Below, in pieces: positions 21,437-30,580 of a DNA stretch of 64,000 bases. The stretch is from NCBI RefSeq assembly GCF_900961225.1, contig NZ_CAAHFN010000050.1:52764-116763 (forward strand), written 5' to 3'. Numbering within the stretch: the first letter of the stretch is position 1; each line of letters starts with the position of its first letter. The position numbers and the translations under genes are program-made. Below the pieces are notes generated by a model that did no database searches, was not told the DNA's origin, and was given only the letters and a program-made list of their open reading frames with translations. The DNA comes from Modicisalibacter radicis (GTDB lineage: Bacteria; Pseudomonadota; Gammaproteobacteria; Pseudomonadales; Halomonadaceae).

Positions 21437-21742
21437 ATGCACAAGCACGTCGACTGGGACGCCCCCGGCGCCGGCAGCGTTGCCTCGCACTACGCCAAGG
21501 ATCCCAACGAGTACGGCGAGCCCCACCCCGGCAGCATCGTCACCGCCCGCTACCAGGGCGCCAGCGTGCGTATCCGCGTCGAAGCCTACCGAGACGCCAC
21601 CAGCATCGGCGAAGTGGTCGCGCTGATCGACGCCGCCAGCGGCGAGCGCGTGGACTCGCTGGGCAAGCTGTCGCTCGGCGATACCGTGCGCCTGCCCGAC
21701 GACAAGCGCGCCTTCCAGGCCTCCGCCGCGGATGGCGACTGA
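21437..21742 (+). CDS. Small conserved-looking hypothetical protein
   Basis: 101 aa with a good ribosome site (AGGAGAG, 21426-21432). It starts MHKHVDWDAPGAGSVASHYA and has a C-terminal portion with alternating polar and hydrophobic residues (VRIRVEAYRDATSIGEVVAL), likely a small beta-rich or mixed fold. It has no signal peptide, cysteine or membrane segment. I do not recognise the family. The codon usage and high GC match its neighbours. The upstream element shared with the metallothionein gene suggests co-regulation. Confidence 0.7.
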   Translation: MHKHVDWDAPGAGSVASHYAKDPNEYGEPHPGSIVTARYQGASVRIRVEAYRDATSIGEVVALIDAASGERVDSLGKLSLGDTVRLPDDKRAFQASAADGD

Positions 21743-21778
21743 CCCGATCCAGCGCTGGCAATCGGTTCGGCGGCTTGT

Positions 21779-21799
21779 CTACGCTGACAGGGGCACTCA
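21779..21799 (+). promoter_or_regulatory. Shared upstream element, copy 2 (possible sigmaS-type promoter)
   Basis: Begins CTACGCTGACAGGG, 25 bp before the metallothionein gene. It differs from the copy at 21400 at three of 21 positions. Confidence 0.45.
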
Positions 21800-21823
21800 C
21801 TACCGACGCCAAGGAGAGACGCG

Positions 21824-22027
21824 ATGGCCGAGTTGGGAACCTGCGCCTGCACGGGCTGCGAACATGAAGTCACCAGCGACAATGCCGCGCTCAGCGAGGG
21901 CCAGGCGTTCTGTTGCTCGGGGTGTGCCGCGGGCCATCCGGATGGCATGCCCTGTGCCCATCAGGACTGCCCCTGCACCGAACTCAACCGTCCGCCTTCC
22001 GGCGAACTGACCCGGGAAGGCTTCTAA
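21824..22027 (+). CDS. Bacterial metallothionein
   Basis: 67 aa with 10 Cys. The N-terminal CACTGC and the central CCSGCAAGHPDGMPC followed by DCPC match the BmtA/PmtA metallothioneins of pseudomonads and cyanobacteria, which bind Zn, Cd or Cu in a zinc-finger-like fold with Cys and His ligands. It has a strong AAGGAGAG ribosome site. It probably buffers zinc in the cytosol. It shares an upstream element with the preceding small gene, and the next small gene follows 22 bp later. Confidence 0.9.
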   Translation: MAELGTCACTGCEHEVTSDNAALSEGQAFCCSGCAAGHPDGMPCAHQDCPCTELNRPPSGELTREGF

Positions 22028-22049
22028 CCGCTCATCACGGAGGATGACC

Positions 22050-22226
22050 ATGCAGAAACAAGCCCGCGTCGAACCGATCATCGATAGCAGCGACCTGAAG
22101 GAGACGATTACCGGCTGGATCGTGATCGACGAAAGCCAGCCCGACAACGAAAACGTCGTCTCCGAGCATGCCACGCAGGACGAAGCACTGCGCGCCGCCG
22201 AGCGCTTCGAACAGGCCGAGCACTGA
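22050..22226 (+). CDS. Small hypothetical protein
   Basis: 58 aa from ATG 22050, with CGGAGG six bases upstream; the in-frame ATG at 22044 overlaps this ribosome site and is unlikely. It is acidic, with a WIVIDESQPDNENVVSEHAT stretch and a helical tail (QDEALRAAERFEQAE). I do not recognise the family. It lies 22 bp after the metallothionein gene and probably shares its transcript. Confidence 0.65.
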   Translation: MQKQARVEPIIDSSDLKETITGWIVIDESQPDNENVVSEHATQDEALRAAERFEQAEH

Positions 22227-22421
22227 CCCGCCCGGCACCGCACCGCCCGGTTCCGCCTGAAACGGCGTCCCGGGGCACGGCCAGCGGGTAGCCGGCGTTG
22301 CCAACCGCCGCCCCGATCTGCCTATCATGGGCGGGTCTCACCAGGCACCAGTCTGGAGCGATCCAGGCTGGTGATACCGACGAACCCGACCATTCACGCA
22401 GCGACGATCACGCGGAACCCA

Positions 22422-23177
22422 ATGCCCACACCCTCGACGACCCTTCCCTCGCCGCGCCGCGACTGGGCGCTGTTTCTCGACTTCGACGGCACCCTGGTAT
22501 CGCTGGCCGCCCATCCCAGCGAGGTACGGGTATCGCCACGCCTGAAGCGCCTGCTCGACGAACTCGGCAAGACCTTCGACGGCGCCGTGGCGGTGGTCAG
22601 CGGACGTCCGCTGGACCAGCTCGAACAGCTGCTCGGGCCGGTCTCGCTGCCGATGGCCGGCATCCACGGGCTGGAGTGGCGCGATGCCGACGGCAGCCGC
22701 CACACGGCGATCGCCCAGCCCGCCCAGCTGGCATCCTGCCGCGACGCCCTGGCGGCCTTCGTCGCCGACCATCCCGGCCTGCACTACGAGGACAAGGGCG
22801 TCTCGCTGACCCTGCACTACCGCGGAGCCCCGGAGCTCGCCGAAGCCTGTCGCGAGTTCTTCGCCGCCCAGCATCGGGCGCTGGGCGAAACCTTCGAGCT
22901 GGTCCCCGGCAAGTGCGTCCTTGAATTGCGCCCAAGCGGCTACCACAAAGGTACTGCCGTGGCCCGGCTGCTCGACGAAGCGCCGACCTTCCAGGCCCGA
23001 ACGCCGGTGTTCATCGGCGACGACGTCACCGACGAGGACGCCTTTCGCATCGTCAACGCCCGCGGCGGGCATTCCGTGCGTGTCGGCAGCCAGGATGAGA
23101 CTGCCGCAACCTGCTATCTTGAATCAGTACAGGAGGTACTGACATGGCTGGAGAGCCTGACAACGCAAGCCACTTGA
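22422..23177 (+). CDS. otsB: Trehalose-6-phosphate phosphatase
   Basis: 251 aa from ATG 22422 (MPTPSTTLPSPRRDWALFLD); a GTG at 22371 is a possible longer start. It is a HAD phosphatase: nucleophile motif FLDFDGTLV, motif II VVSGRP, and motif IV FIGDDVTDEDAF. It removes phosphate from trehalose-6-phosphate in the last step of trehalose synthesis. It is the first gene of an operon, overlapping the GH15 gene by 34 bp, with otsA last. Trehalose is a common osmolyte in halophiles, which fits the setting. Confidence 0.95.
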   Translation: MPTPSTTLPSPRRDWALFLDFDGTLVSLAAHPSEVRVSPRLKRLLDELGKTFDGAVAVVSGRPLDQLEQLLGPVSLPMAGIHGLEWRDADGSRHTAIAQPAQLASCRDALAAFVADHPGLHYEDKGVSLTLHYRGAPELAEACREFFAAQHRALGETFELVPGKCVLELRPSGYHKGTAVARLLDEAPTFQARTPVFIGDDVTDEDAFRIVNARGGHSVRVGSQDETAATCYLESVQEVLTWLESLTTQAT

Positions 23178-24973
23178 CCCCGTCCCCCGATGTGGAACAA
23201 AGCAACCTCGAACTCGGCCTGATCGGCAACTGCCAGGTCGGTGCGCTGGTCGATTCCCAGGCGCGCATCGTCTGGTGCTGCCTGCCACGCTTCGACGGCG
23301 ATCCCTTCTTTTCGCGCCTGATGGACACCCAGGATCGCGGCTATTTCGCCATCGAACTGCAGGACCTGGTCGACACCCGGCAGTACTACCAGCGCAACAC
23401 CGCGATCCTGTGCACCGAACTCACCGACAAGTACGGCGGGCGTATACGCATCAGCGACTTCTGCCCGCGCTTTCGCCAGTTCGGCCGCGCCTTCCGCCCG
23501 GTGGCGCTGGTGCGCCGGGTCGAGCGGCTCGAAGGCACCCCGGTGATCCGCGTCAAGCTGCGCCCGACCACCGACTACGGCGCCCAGAAGCTCGACCTCA
23601 CCCACGGCAGTCACCATATTCGCTACATCGGCCGCAACCGGGTCACGCGCCTGACCACCGATGCCTCGGTGACCTATGTCCAGCAGGAATCGCCGATCGT
23701 GCTCGACGGCGAACTCAACTTCCTGCTCGGCCCCGACGAGAGCGTCACCGAATCGGTGACCGCCATGTGCCAGCGTTTCCACACCGAGACCGCCACCTAC
23801 TGGCACGAATGGGTCCGCGGGCTAGCGATTCCCTTCGACTGGCAGAACGCGGTGATCCGCGCAGCGACCACCCTCAAGCTGAGCACCTTCGAGGACACCG
23901 GCGCGGTGATCGCGGCAATGACCACCTCGGTGCCCGAGGCCGCCAACAGCCAGCGCAACTGGGACTATCGCTACTGCTGGCTGCGCGACGCCTATTTCGT
24001 GGTCCATGCGCTCAACCGGCTGGGCGCCACCGCGACCATGGAGAATTACCTCAACTATATCCTCAACCTGGTCGTCGGTGCCGCCGAGCACGAGCTGCAA
24101 CCGCTCTACGGCATCGGCGGCGAGGCACGGCTCGACGAGCACGACGTCCCGGGACTCGCCGGTTATCGCGGCATGGGGCCGGTACGCACCGGCAACGCCG
24201 CCTACAGCCAGATCCAGCACGACGTCTACGGTGCCGTGGTGCTGGCCGCCAACCAGGCGTTCTTCGACGAGCGTCTGGCGCGCCCCGGCGACGAGGCGCT
24301 GTTCCGCCGCCTCACGCTGCTCGGCGAGCAGGCCGCGCGGCTGTTCGACAAGCCCGACGCCGGCATCTGGGAATATCGCGGCCGCGCCCGTGTGCACACC
24401 TATTCGGCGATCATGTGCTGGGCGGCCTGCGACAGGCTGGCGCGCATCGCCGACCAGCTCACGCTGGCCGAGGATTCGACCCGCTGGCGCCAGCAGGCCG
24501 ACCGCATGCACGAAGTCATCTGTCGCGAGGCGTGGAGCGAGTCCCGCCAGGCCTTCACCGAGAGCTTCGGCGGCGACACCATGGACGCCAGCCTGCTGTT
24601 GATGCACGAACTCGACTTCCTCGAAGCCGACGACCCCCGTTTCGCCTCCACGGTCCGTGCCATCGAGGCCGAGCTGCGCCGCGGCGACCACCTGTTCCGC
24701 TACGCCGCCGCCGACGACTTCGGCCGCCCCGAGAACGCCTTCAACATCTGCACCTTCTGGTACATCGACGCGCTCTGGGCGATCGGCCGCAAGGAGGAAG
24801 CGCGGCGGCTGTTCGAGAACATGCTCGACTGCCGCAACCGCCAGGGGCTGCTCTCCGAAGACCTGGACACCGCGAATCACGAACTGTGGGGGAACTTCCC
24901 GCAAACCTACAGCATGGTCGGGTTGATCAACTCGGCACTACACCTCAGCCGCAGCTGGGAGGAGGCCGTATGA
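23144..24973 (+). CDS. Glycoside hydrolase family 15 protein (glucoamylase/trehalase-like)
   Basis: 609 aa. It has an N-terminal beta-sandwich (LELGLIGNCQVGALVDSQAR, then WCCLPRFDGDPFF) and a C-terminal (alpha/alpha)6 barrel with the GH15 segments NWDYRYCWLRDAYF and NICTFWYIDALWAIGRKEEA. An acid in FGGDTMDASLL and another in the WLRD region are candidate catalytic residues. GH15 members hydrolyse alpha-glucosidic bonds, and some are trehalases. Its position between otsB and otsA, overlapping both, points to trehalose or a precursor as substrate, but this is inference. Confidence 0.9.
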   Translation: MAGEPDNASHLTPSPDVEQSNLELGLIGNCQVGALVDSQARIVWCCLPRFDGDPFFSRLMDTQDRGYFAIELQDLVDTRQYYQRNTAILCTELTDKYGGRIRISDFCPRFRQFGRAFRPVALVRRVERLEGTPVIRVKLRPTTDYGAQKLDLTHGSHHIRYIGRNRVTRLTTDASVTYVQQESPIVLDGELNFLLGPDESVTESVTAMCQRFHTETATYWHEWVRGLAIPFDWQNAVIRAATTLKLSTFEDTGAVIAAMTTSVPEAANSQRNWDYRYCWLRDAYFVVHALNRLGATATMENYLNYILNLVVGAAEHELQPLYGIGGEARLDEHDVPGLAGYRGMGPVRTGNAAYSQIQHDVYGAVVLAANQAFFDERLARPGDEALFRRLTLLGEQAARLFDKPDAGIWEYRGRARVHTYSAIMCWAACDRLARIADQLTLAEDSTRWRQQADRMHEVICREAWSESRQAFTESFGGDTMDASLLLMHELDFLEADDPRFASTVRAIEAELRRGDHLFRYAAADDFGRPENAFNICTFWYIDALWAIGRKEEARRLFENMLDCRNRQGLLSEDLDTANHELWGNFPQTYSMVGLINSALHLSRSWEEAV

Positions 24974-26349
24974 CCCGTCTCGTCGTCATTTCCAATCGCG
25001 TATCCATCCCCGAGCCCGGCAAGCCCCAGGCCGGCGGCCTGGCCGTGGCGATCACCGGCGCCCTCGACGAGTACGGCGGGCTGTGGTTCGGCTGGGACGG
25101 CAAGGTCAGCCAGTCGGCGACCAGCCGCCCCACCACCGTGCAGCGCGACAACATCACCTACGCCACCCTCCCGCTGTCCAAGGAAGACTACGACGACTAC
25201 TACCTGGGCTTCTCCAACGAAGTCGTCTGGCCGGTCTTCCACTTCAACCTCGGCGCCATGGACTTCCGGCTGAACTACGCCAAGGCCTACCAGCGGGTCA
25301 ACGAGCGCTTCGCCAGCTCCCTGAGCACGCTGCTCGAGGGCGGCGAACTGATCTGGGTGCACGACTACCACCTGCTGCCGCTGGGCAAGCAGCTACGCGA
25401 GCAGGGCGTCACCGATCCGATCGGTTTCTTCCTGCACATCCCCTTCCCCAGCTACGACCTGCTGCGCGCCCTGCCCGGCTATCGCGAGCTGCTCGACGAC
25501 CTGTTGCACTACGACCTGCTCGGCTTCCAGACCGACAACGACCTGCATGCCTTCCGCCAGGCGGTCATCGAGACCTTCGACGCCGTGGTCTTCGGCGACA
25601 CCATCGAGTGCAACGGCAAGCAGGTGCGCACCGGCGTCTACCCGGTAGGCATCGACGTCGAGGAGCTGGCCGGCGAGGCCGAGCGCTCCTGCGCCAACGA
25701 GCAGGCCCGCCAGCTCAAGCAGGATCTCGGCGAGCGCGACCTGATCATCGGCGCCGACCGCCTCGACTACTCCAAGGGCCTGGTGCAGCGCTTCAACGCC
25801 TTCGAGGCACTGCTCACCCACTTCAAGCACCGCCGCCAGCAGACGATCTTCATGCAGATCGCCAGCCCCTCGCGCAGCGCGATCCCCGAGTACGACGAGC
25901 TGCGTCGTCAACTCGAGGAGATGGCCGGGCACATCAACGGCACCTATGCCGATCTCGACTGGGTGCCGGTGCACTACCTCAACAAGACCTACCCCCGCGA
26001 AGCGCTGATCGGCCTGTTCCGCTCCGCCCGGGTCGGCCTGGTGACCCCGCTGCGAGACGGCATGAACCTGGTCTGCAAGGAATTCGTCGCCGCCCAGGAC
26101 CCCGAGGACCCCGGCGTGCTGGTGCTCAGCGAGCTGGCCGGCGCCGCCAGCGAATTGAGCGGCGCACTGCTGGTCAATCCGTATGACGTCCACGCCATCG
26201 CCAGCGCCATCGAACAGGCCCTGAACATGCCGCAGGACGAGCGCCGTGAACGTTACCAGCAGATGATCGGCGTACTTCGCCGCAACAGCCTGCTCGAATG
26301 GCGCCGGCGCTTCATGGAGCACCTGAGCCAGCAGAAGGCCGGCACCTAG
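24970..26349 (+). CDS. otsA: Alpha,alpha-trehalose-phosphate synthase (UDP-forming)
   Basis: 459 aa from ATG 24970, which overlaps the GH15 stop as ATGA; longer upstream readings run inside GH15 and are not real. It is a GT20/GT-B enzyme with N-terminal [46 protein letters not shown] and the C-terminal [16 protein letters not shown]. It joins glucose from UDP-glucose to glucose-6-phosphate. With otsB it completes trehalose synthesis. Confidence 0.96.
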   Translation: MTRLVVISNRVSIPEPGKPQAGGLAVAITGALDEYGGLWFGWDGKVSQSATSRPTTVQRDNITYATLPLSKEDYDDYYLGFSNEVVWPVFHFNLGAMDFRLNYAKAYQRVNERFASSLSTLLEGGELIWVHDYHLLPLGKQLREQGVTDPIGFFLHIPFPSYDLLRALPGYRELLDDLLHYDLLGFQTDNDLHAFRQAVIETFDAVVFGDTIECNGKQVRTGVYPVGIDVEELAGEAERSCANEQARQLKQDLGERDLIIGADRLDYSKGLVQRFNAFEALLTHFKHRRQQTIFMQIASPSRSAIPEYDELRRQLEEMAGHINGTYADLDWVPVHYLNKTYPREALIGLFRSARVGLVTPLRDGMNLVCKEFVAAQDPEDPGVLVLSELAGAASELSGALLVNPYDVHAIASAIEQALNMPQDERRERYQQMIGVLRRNSLLEWRRRFMEHLSQQKAGT

Positions 26350-26434
26350 TCGCGAACGACTGCAACCTCGGAACCGAGGCACGCAAGCGGCCTCGCCCTT
26401 CCGGTCGACCCGGTGGGGCGAGACAGATCAGGAC

Positions 26435-28096
26435 TCAGAAATCTGCCCATTCAGGTTCACGCTTCGCTGCCCTTGCAGGCAACGCGGCCGGAGAGTCAGG
26501 CGAGCGAGCGCCCGCGTCGTTCGAGACCCGGGATAGCGTGGCCCTTGTATTCGCATCGAGCTTGAAATGAGCGACCATTTCGGCCAGCCGCCGGGATTCC
26601 TGTTCCAGCGAAGCGGCCGCGGCGCTTGTCTGCTGTACCAGGGAAGCATTCTGCTGGGTGACGGAATCCATTTCTGTCACCGCACTGCCGATCTGGGTAA
26701 TGCCCGATTCCTGCTCCTGAGCGGACATCGACAGCTCGCCAAGCAGTTCCGAGACCCGATGGATGACAGAAACGACATCGCGAATCTTCTCACCGCTACG
26801 CCCAGCCTGAGCCGACCCGCTGGTTATTTTTGAGTTCACATCCTCGATCATCCGGTGAATTTCCTGCGAGGATCCCGCCGTGCGGGTCGCCAGCGTTCGG
26901 ACCTCGCTGGCAACAACCGCAAATCCTCGTCCATGCTCACCGGCACGCGCCGCTTCGACGGAAGCGTTCAGAGCAAGGATATTGGTCTGGAAAGCTATCG
27001 AATCGATGACCTGGATGATTTCACTGATCTGTTCGGAACTACGCTCGATGTCCTTCATCAGCGATACCGTCTGCTCCACTTCTCGAATGCCTTCCTCGGC
27101 CTGGCTGGCCGCCTGGGTAGAAAGCTCATTGGCTGAGTGGGACGTCTGAGTGTTCTGGCGGACGGTCGAGGAAATCTGCTCCATGCTGGATGCCGTTTCC
27201 TGCAATGCTGCAGCCTGTTGCTCAGTACGAGAGGATAGGTCCTGACTTCCTGCCGATATCTGTGAAGCGCCGCTGGCCACGGTATCGCTGCTGGACTGAA
27301 GCGTTGCGATCAGGTTCGTGAGCTTTCCTTGCATGTTTCCCAACGCCGTGAACAACTGGCCGATTTCATTCCGCCCCTGCGACTCGACATTCGCCGTCAA
27401 GTCGCCCTCGGCGACACGCTCGCAATGGGACACGGCTGCCGCGAGGGGCCTGACCAGATAGACATTGACGTTACGAATCACGAAGAAAACGATCAGACCT
27501 GCCATGACCAGAAGACCCAGCCCAATACCATCGGCAAGCTTACTGAACTGCACGTTTTCATGAATCAGCGTATTGCCACGCTCCTCGGCATAGTGCACAA
27601 AATCATCGACAGCAGCGGAAAAGACGTCGTAACCGGAACGAAAATCGTCCAGGCCAGCCACTATGGCATCCTCGTCTCCGCTGATTACTGCGTCGACAAA
27701 GGGCTCGCTCATGGACTGCTCGTAGCCATCAATGATGGCGTCAACGTAGGGCTTTCGCTCGTTGCCTTCCGACACCTTCACGGCACGAAACTGCTCGAAA
27801 CGGTCAACGACCTGGCGAAATGATCGCTGCGCCTCGTCGAGCGTCTTTTCCGCACGCTCGGGCATATCGAGACGTTGAAAATTCACGAACTGAACGAGGC
27901 GCGTCTCGCCTTGCGACATGTTCAATTGGGCACGGTTGATGCTGTTGAGCTGCTTGACGTTGATTTTGGCAAGCTCGGATAAACTGTCGCTAGCGATTTT
28001 GTGTGAATAGAACCCCAAGCCGCTAACCAAGGCGACCATAATCATCAAGATACTGAATGCCAGCGTGAGCCCTTTCCTGACTGAAAGATCATGCAT
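26435..28096 (-). CDS. Methyl-accepting chemotaxis protein (first of three)
   Basis: 553 aa. It has a membrane segment at about 10-30, a four-helix-bundle-type periplasmic sensor of about 155 residues, a second membrane segment near 188-208, a HAMP domain and a long coiled-coil signalling domain with the conserved tip [18 protein letters not shown]. It ends in EPEWADF; a WxxF ending like this is a tether for CheR/CheB methylation enzymes. The ligand is unknown. A FliA (sigma28) promoter with the standard 11-bp spacer lies about 70 bp upstream, so it belongs to the flagellar/chemotaxis regulon. Confidence 0.95.
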   Translation of the reverse strand: MHDLSVRKGLTLAFSILMIMVALVSGLGFYSHKIASDSLSELAKINVKQLNSINRAQLNMSQGETRLVQFVNFQRLDMPERAEKTLDEAQRSFRQVVDRFEQFRAVKVSEGNERKPYVDAIIDGYEQSMSEPFVDAVISGDEDAIVAGLDDFRSGYDVFSAAVDDFVHYAEERGNTLIHENVQFSKLADGIGLGLLVMAGLIVFFVIRNVNVYLVRPLAAAVSHCERVAEGDLTANVESQGRNEIGQLFTALGNMQGKLTNLIATLQSSSDTVASGASQISAGSQDLSSRTEQQAAALQETASSMEQISSTVRQNTQTSHSANELSTQAASQAEEGIREVEQTVSLMKDIERSSEQISEIIQVIDSIAFQTNILALNASVEAARAGEHGRGFAVVASEVRTLATRTAGSSQEIHRMIEDVNSKITSGSAQAGRSGEKIRDVVSVIHRVSELLGELSMSAQEQESGITQIGSAVTEMDSVTQQNASLVQQTSAAAASLEQESRRLAEMVAHFKLDANTRATLSRVSNDAGARSPDSPAALPARAAKREPEWADF

Positions 28097-28163
28097 GTCT
28101 TATCCCTGCTCAGGTGAATGCCCATATTCGTACAACTCTTGAACACTATGTATACAACATTTG

Positions 28164-28190
28164 CTATCGGCAGGTAGCCAAACAACTTGA
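28164..28190 (-). promoter_or_regulatory. FliA (sigma28) promoter of the 26435 chemoreceptor
   Basis: Minus strand: TCAAGTTG-N11-GCCGATAG, close to TAAAGTTT-N11-GCCGATAA with the exact 11-bp spacer. It lies 67 bp upstream of the start codon. Confidence 0.78.
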
Positions 28191-28642
28191 GCCAGGAAGC
28201 CGCCTACGCCGGACCCGTCACATGGCAGCCCGACACAGAGGCAAGATACTGACAACACGCACCCAAGCCAGCCTCCCTCACCGACCGACCGCCCCCGCAA
28301 AGTATTGCCGCCCTCAGGTCGCGCACTACGGTCCCGCAGCGCGATCAGCGGCACGCTGAAAAAACTCAACGCCCAAGCTGCCTGGGCGGCGGTGCGCCTT
28401 GGACGCAGGAAGATACGCTGGGATTCATGTACCCAGGCGGCCAGACCAGGTTCAGCCTCAACCCGCGAAAGGTCAGCCCGGGCTTTATCCAGAGACTCCG
28501 ATATGACAGCTTGGCTGTAGGCCAGAAATGGACACGACTCCGCGGCCGATCCATAGAATCGACCGCGACGTCCCGATGCAGTTGACCTTTGTCGAGTTTA
28601 GATACACCTCCGCAATGCCTCGCCCGCCCCTCGATCGCCGGG
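28191..28642. other. Intergenic region without a recognised gene
   Basis: 452 bp between two chemoreceptor genes transcribed in the same direction. Short open frames exist on both strands, but none has a convincing ribosome site or recognisable product. I see no clear terminator, repeat or RNA gene. Confidence 0.5.
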
Positions 28643-30316
28643 TCAGAAAGCCTCCCACTCCTCCAATTCGGCCACTTTGCCGGACTTTCTGGCAGGCGGG
28701 GCGGGCAGGCTGGAAGTCCTGACTGACTCGGTCGATGGCGCAACCGCCTGCTGGGTTTCACCCTGATCGTCAGTTTTGAACTTTGCGATCATATCCGCCA
28801 ACGTTTCGGCTTGCCCTTTCAGCGAAGCCGCGGCCTGACTGGTCTCATCCACCAGCGAGGCATTTTGCTGGGTCGCCGAATCCAACTGAGTCAGCGCTAT
28901 GTTGATCTGTTCTATGCCACTGTTCTGCTCGCGCGTGGCGGTCGAGATCTCTTTCATGAGATTGGATACCTGAAGAATGGCCATGACCGAAGACTCGATT
29001 GTCTCGCCACTCCGTTTCGCTTGTTCAACCCCTCCCAGAATCTCTTGCATCGTGGACTCGACCATGCCCCGAATCGTCTTGGCGGACTCGGCACTGCGGC
29101 TAGCCAACGAGCGTACTTCCTGCGCGACGACAGCAAAACCTCGACCCTGCTCACCTGCGCGCGCTGCCTCGACCGAAGCGTTCAACGCCAGGATGTTGGT
29201 CTGGAAAGCGATAGAGTCGATGATCGTCACAACCTCGGTGACCTGCCTTGAGCTTTCGGCAATCGTCTCCATCAGCTGAGTGGTGCGTTTTACCTCACCA
29301 CCACCAACCTCTGCCGCCTTAGCGGCGTCAGCTGACAGACGATCCGCCTCCTGTGCCGACTCCGTATTCTGGCGCACGGTGGAAGCCATCTCCTCCATGC
29401 TCGATGCCGTCTCCTGCAACGACGCAGCCTGGGCTTCGGTACGTGCCGCCAGATCCTGGCTACCCAGGGCGATTTCATTCGAGCCACTGAAAACACTATC
29501 ACTACTGCGACGGAGCTCCCGGACCAGTCCACTCAGATGCTCCTGCATTTCAAGCAGAGCAGAGAACAACAGTGATATCTCGTCCTTTCCGTTTTTATCG
29601 ATCCGCGACGTCAAGTCGCCTTTAGCAACACGCTGTGCGATTCCCACGGCACGGTGCAACGGCCGGGAAATGCTCCGAGTGATGGCATAAGCCAGTCCCA
29701 CGGCCAACAAAAGCGCAAAGACCGCAAATCCCAGCAGGGACTTGAAAGCAGTCTGATACTGTTGATCGATACTGTTAACCGCTATAGCCACTCGCTCAGC
29801 CACTGCTTCATCGATCTTTACCGCCAGGTCCTCGAGACGATAGATAGCATCCTTGTATTGACCGAACACCGAGTTAGCCTGCGCCGTCCCTTGGACATCC
29901 CCGCTGACAATCTTCTCATACACGGCACGAAATCCTTGCGCATAGTCTTCCAGGGCTTTCCCGGCGTCGGAATAAAGTGCCTTTATTTCGTCTTGCCTTG
30001 CCAACGCATTACCTTCGGCTAGAACGTTCGCAAGCGCTTCCCGGGAATGCTCCCACTTTTCGAAATAGGAAGCTGCCTTGTCCAGGTCGCCGATATTGAT
30101 GAAGGTATCTTTTTCATATCGACGCTCTTCAAGCGCAAGCTGCTGAACCTTGGCTGCATTGTTGCCCAGGGCAATATCCTTGTTCAGCGTGTTATTGGCG
30201 GTGTCCCTTATCGAGCTGAGCCCCAGAACGCCGGCGGCAAACGTACCGAGCAACAACGCAAGCACGAGCCCAAAGGCCACGCCGAGCCGTGTGCCGATCT
30301 TGAAGCGAGAAAGCAT
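28643..30316 (-). CDS. Methyl-accepting chemotaxis protein (second of three)
   Basis: 557 aa ([20 protein letters not shown]). It has a membrane segment at about 11-30, a periplasmic four-helix-bundle sensor (about 31-187), a second membrane segment near 188-208, HAMP ([20 protein letters not shown]) and a signalling domain with [18 protein letters not shown]. It ends EEWEAF, again a CheR-tether-like WxxF. It differs from the first receptor mainly in the sensor, so the ligands probably differ. GAGG precedes the ATG, and a FliA-type -10 lies 31 bp upstream. The CRISPR array ends 237 bp upstream of its start. Confidence 0.95.
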   Translation of the reverse strand: MLSRFKIGTRLGVAFGLVLALLLGTFAAGVLGLSSIRDTANNTLNKDIALGNNAAKVQQLALEERRYEKDTFINIGDLDKAASYFEKWEHSREALANVLAEGNALARQDEIKALYSDAGKALEDYAQGFRAVYEKIVSGDVQGTAQANSVFGQYKDAIYRLEDLAVKIDEAVAERVAIAVNSIDQQYQTAFKSLLGFAVFALLLAVGLAYAITRSISRPLHRAVGIAQRVAKGDLTSRIDKNGKDEISLLFSALLEMQEHLSGLVRELRRSSDSVFSGSNEIALGSQDLAARTEAQAASLQETASSMEEMASTVRQNTESAQEADRLSADAAKAAEVGGGEVKRTTQLMETIAESSRQVTEVVTIIDSIAFQTNILALNASVEAARAGEQGRGFAVVAQEVRSLASRSAESAKTIRGMVESTMQEILGGVEQAKRSGETIESSVMAILQVSNLMKEISTATREQNSGIEQINIALTQLDSATQQNASLVDETSQAAASLKGQAETLADMIAKFKTDDQGETQQAVAPSTESVRTSSLPAPPARKSGKVAELEEWEAF

Positions 30317-30346
30317 ATGAGGAACCTCGACGGTTGTGTTATCGCC

Positions 30347-30373
30347 TTATCGGCAAGGCATTATTGACTTGCG
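30347..30373 (-). promoter_or_regulatory. FliA (sigma28) promoter of the 28643 chemoreceptor
   Basis: A perfect GCCGATAA -10 (30347-30354, minus strand) with a weak -35, GCAAGTCA, at 10 bp spacing. Confidence 0.65.
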
Positions 30374-30378
30374 TTGTG

Positions 30379-30419
30379 CCGCTTGGAAACCGTCTGACCC
30401 CGTTTCCAAGGCGGTTTTT
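30379..30419 (+). terminator. Strong plus-strand terminator with no plus-strand gene before it
   Basis: Arms CCGCTTGGAAAC and GTTTCCAAGGCGG (one bulged base) around an 11-base loop, followed directly by five T on the plus strand. All neighbours, both chemoreceptors and the CRISPR array, are read on the minus strand. Confidence 0.7.
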
Positions 30420-30552
30420 GCAATGTTTAACAATGCTGGCCCATCTCTCATACTTTCCTGCCTGATTCACCTCCACCGCCGGCAACATGCTCTGCTAGCC
30501 CGGAATGAGCCGGAACAAGATGCCTGCATACAAGTTTTGGTACCTTCTGGTT

Positions 30553-30580
30553 GTGAAGCAAAGCCTGGGCGGCAGCGAAC
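30553..30580 (-). repeat. Degenerate leader-distal terminal repeat
   Basis: The 18 bases nearest the last spacer are intact, but 8 of the outer 10 bases differ. This destroys part of the 3' arm of the hairpin (AGC becomes TTT on the minus strand), so Csy4 probably cannot process it normally. Confidence 0.9.

Noticed and set aside
23275..24969. Upstream extension of otsA to a 1024-aa protein
   Set aside because: The extension runs out of frame inside the GH15 gene and has a low-complexity, Arg-rich composition. The otsA start at 24970 matches the family.
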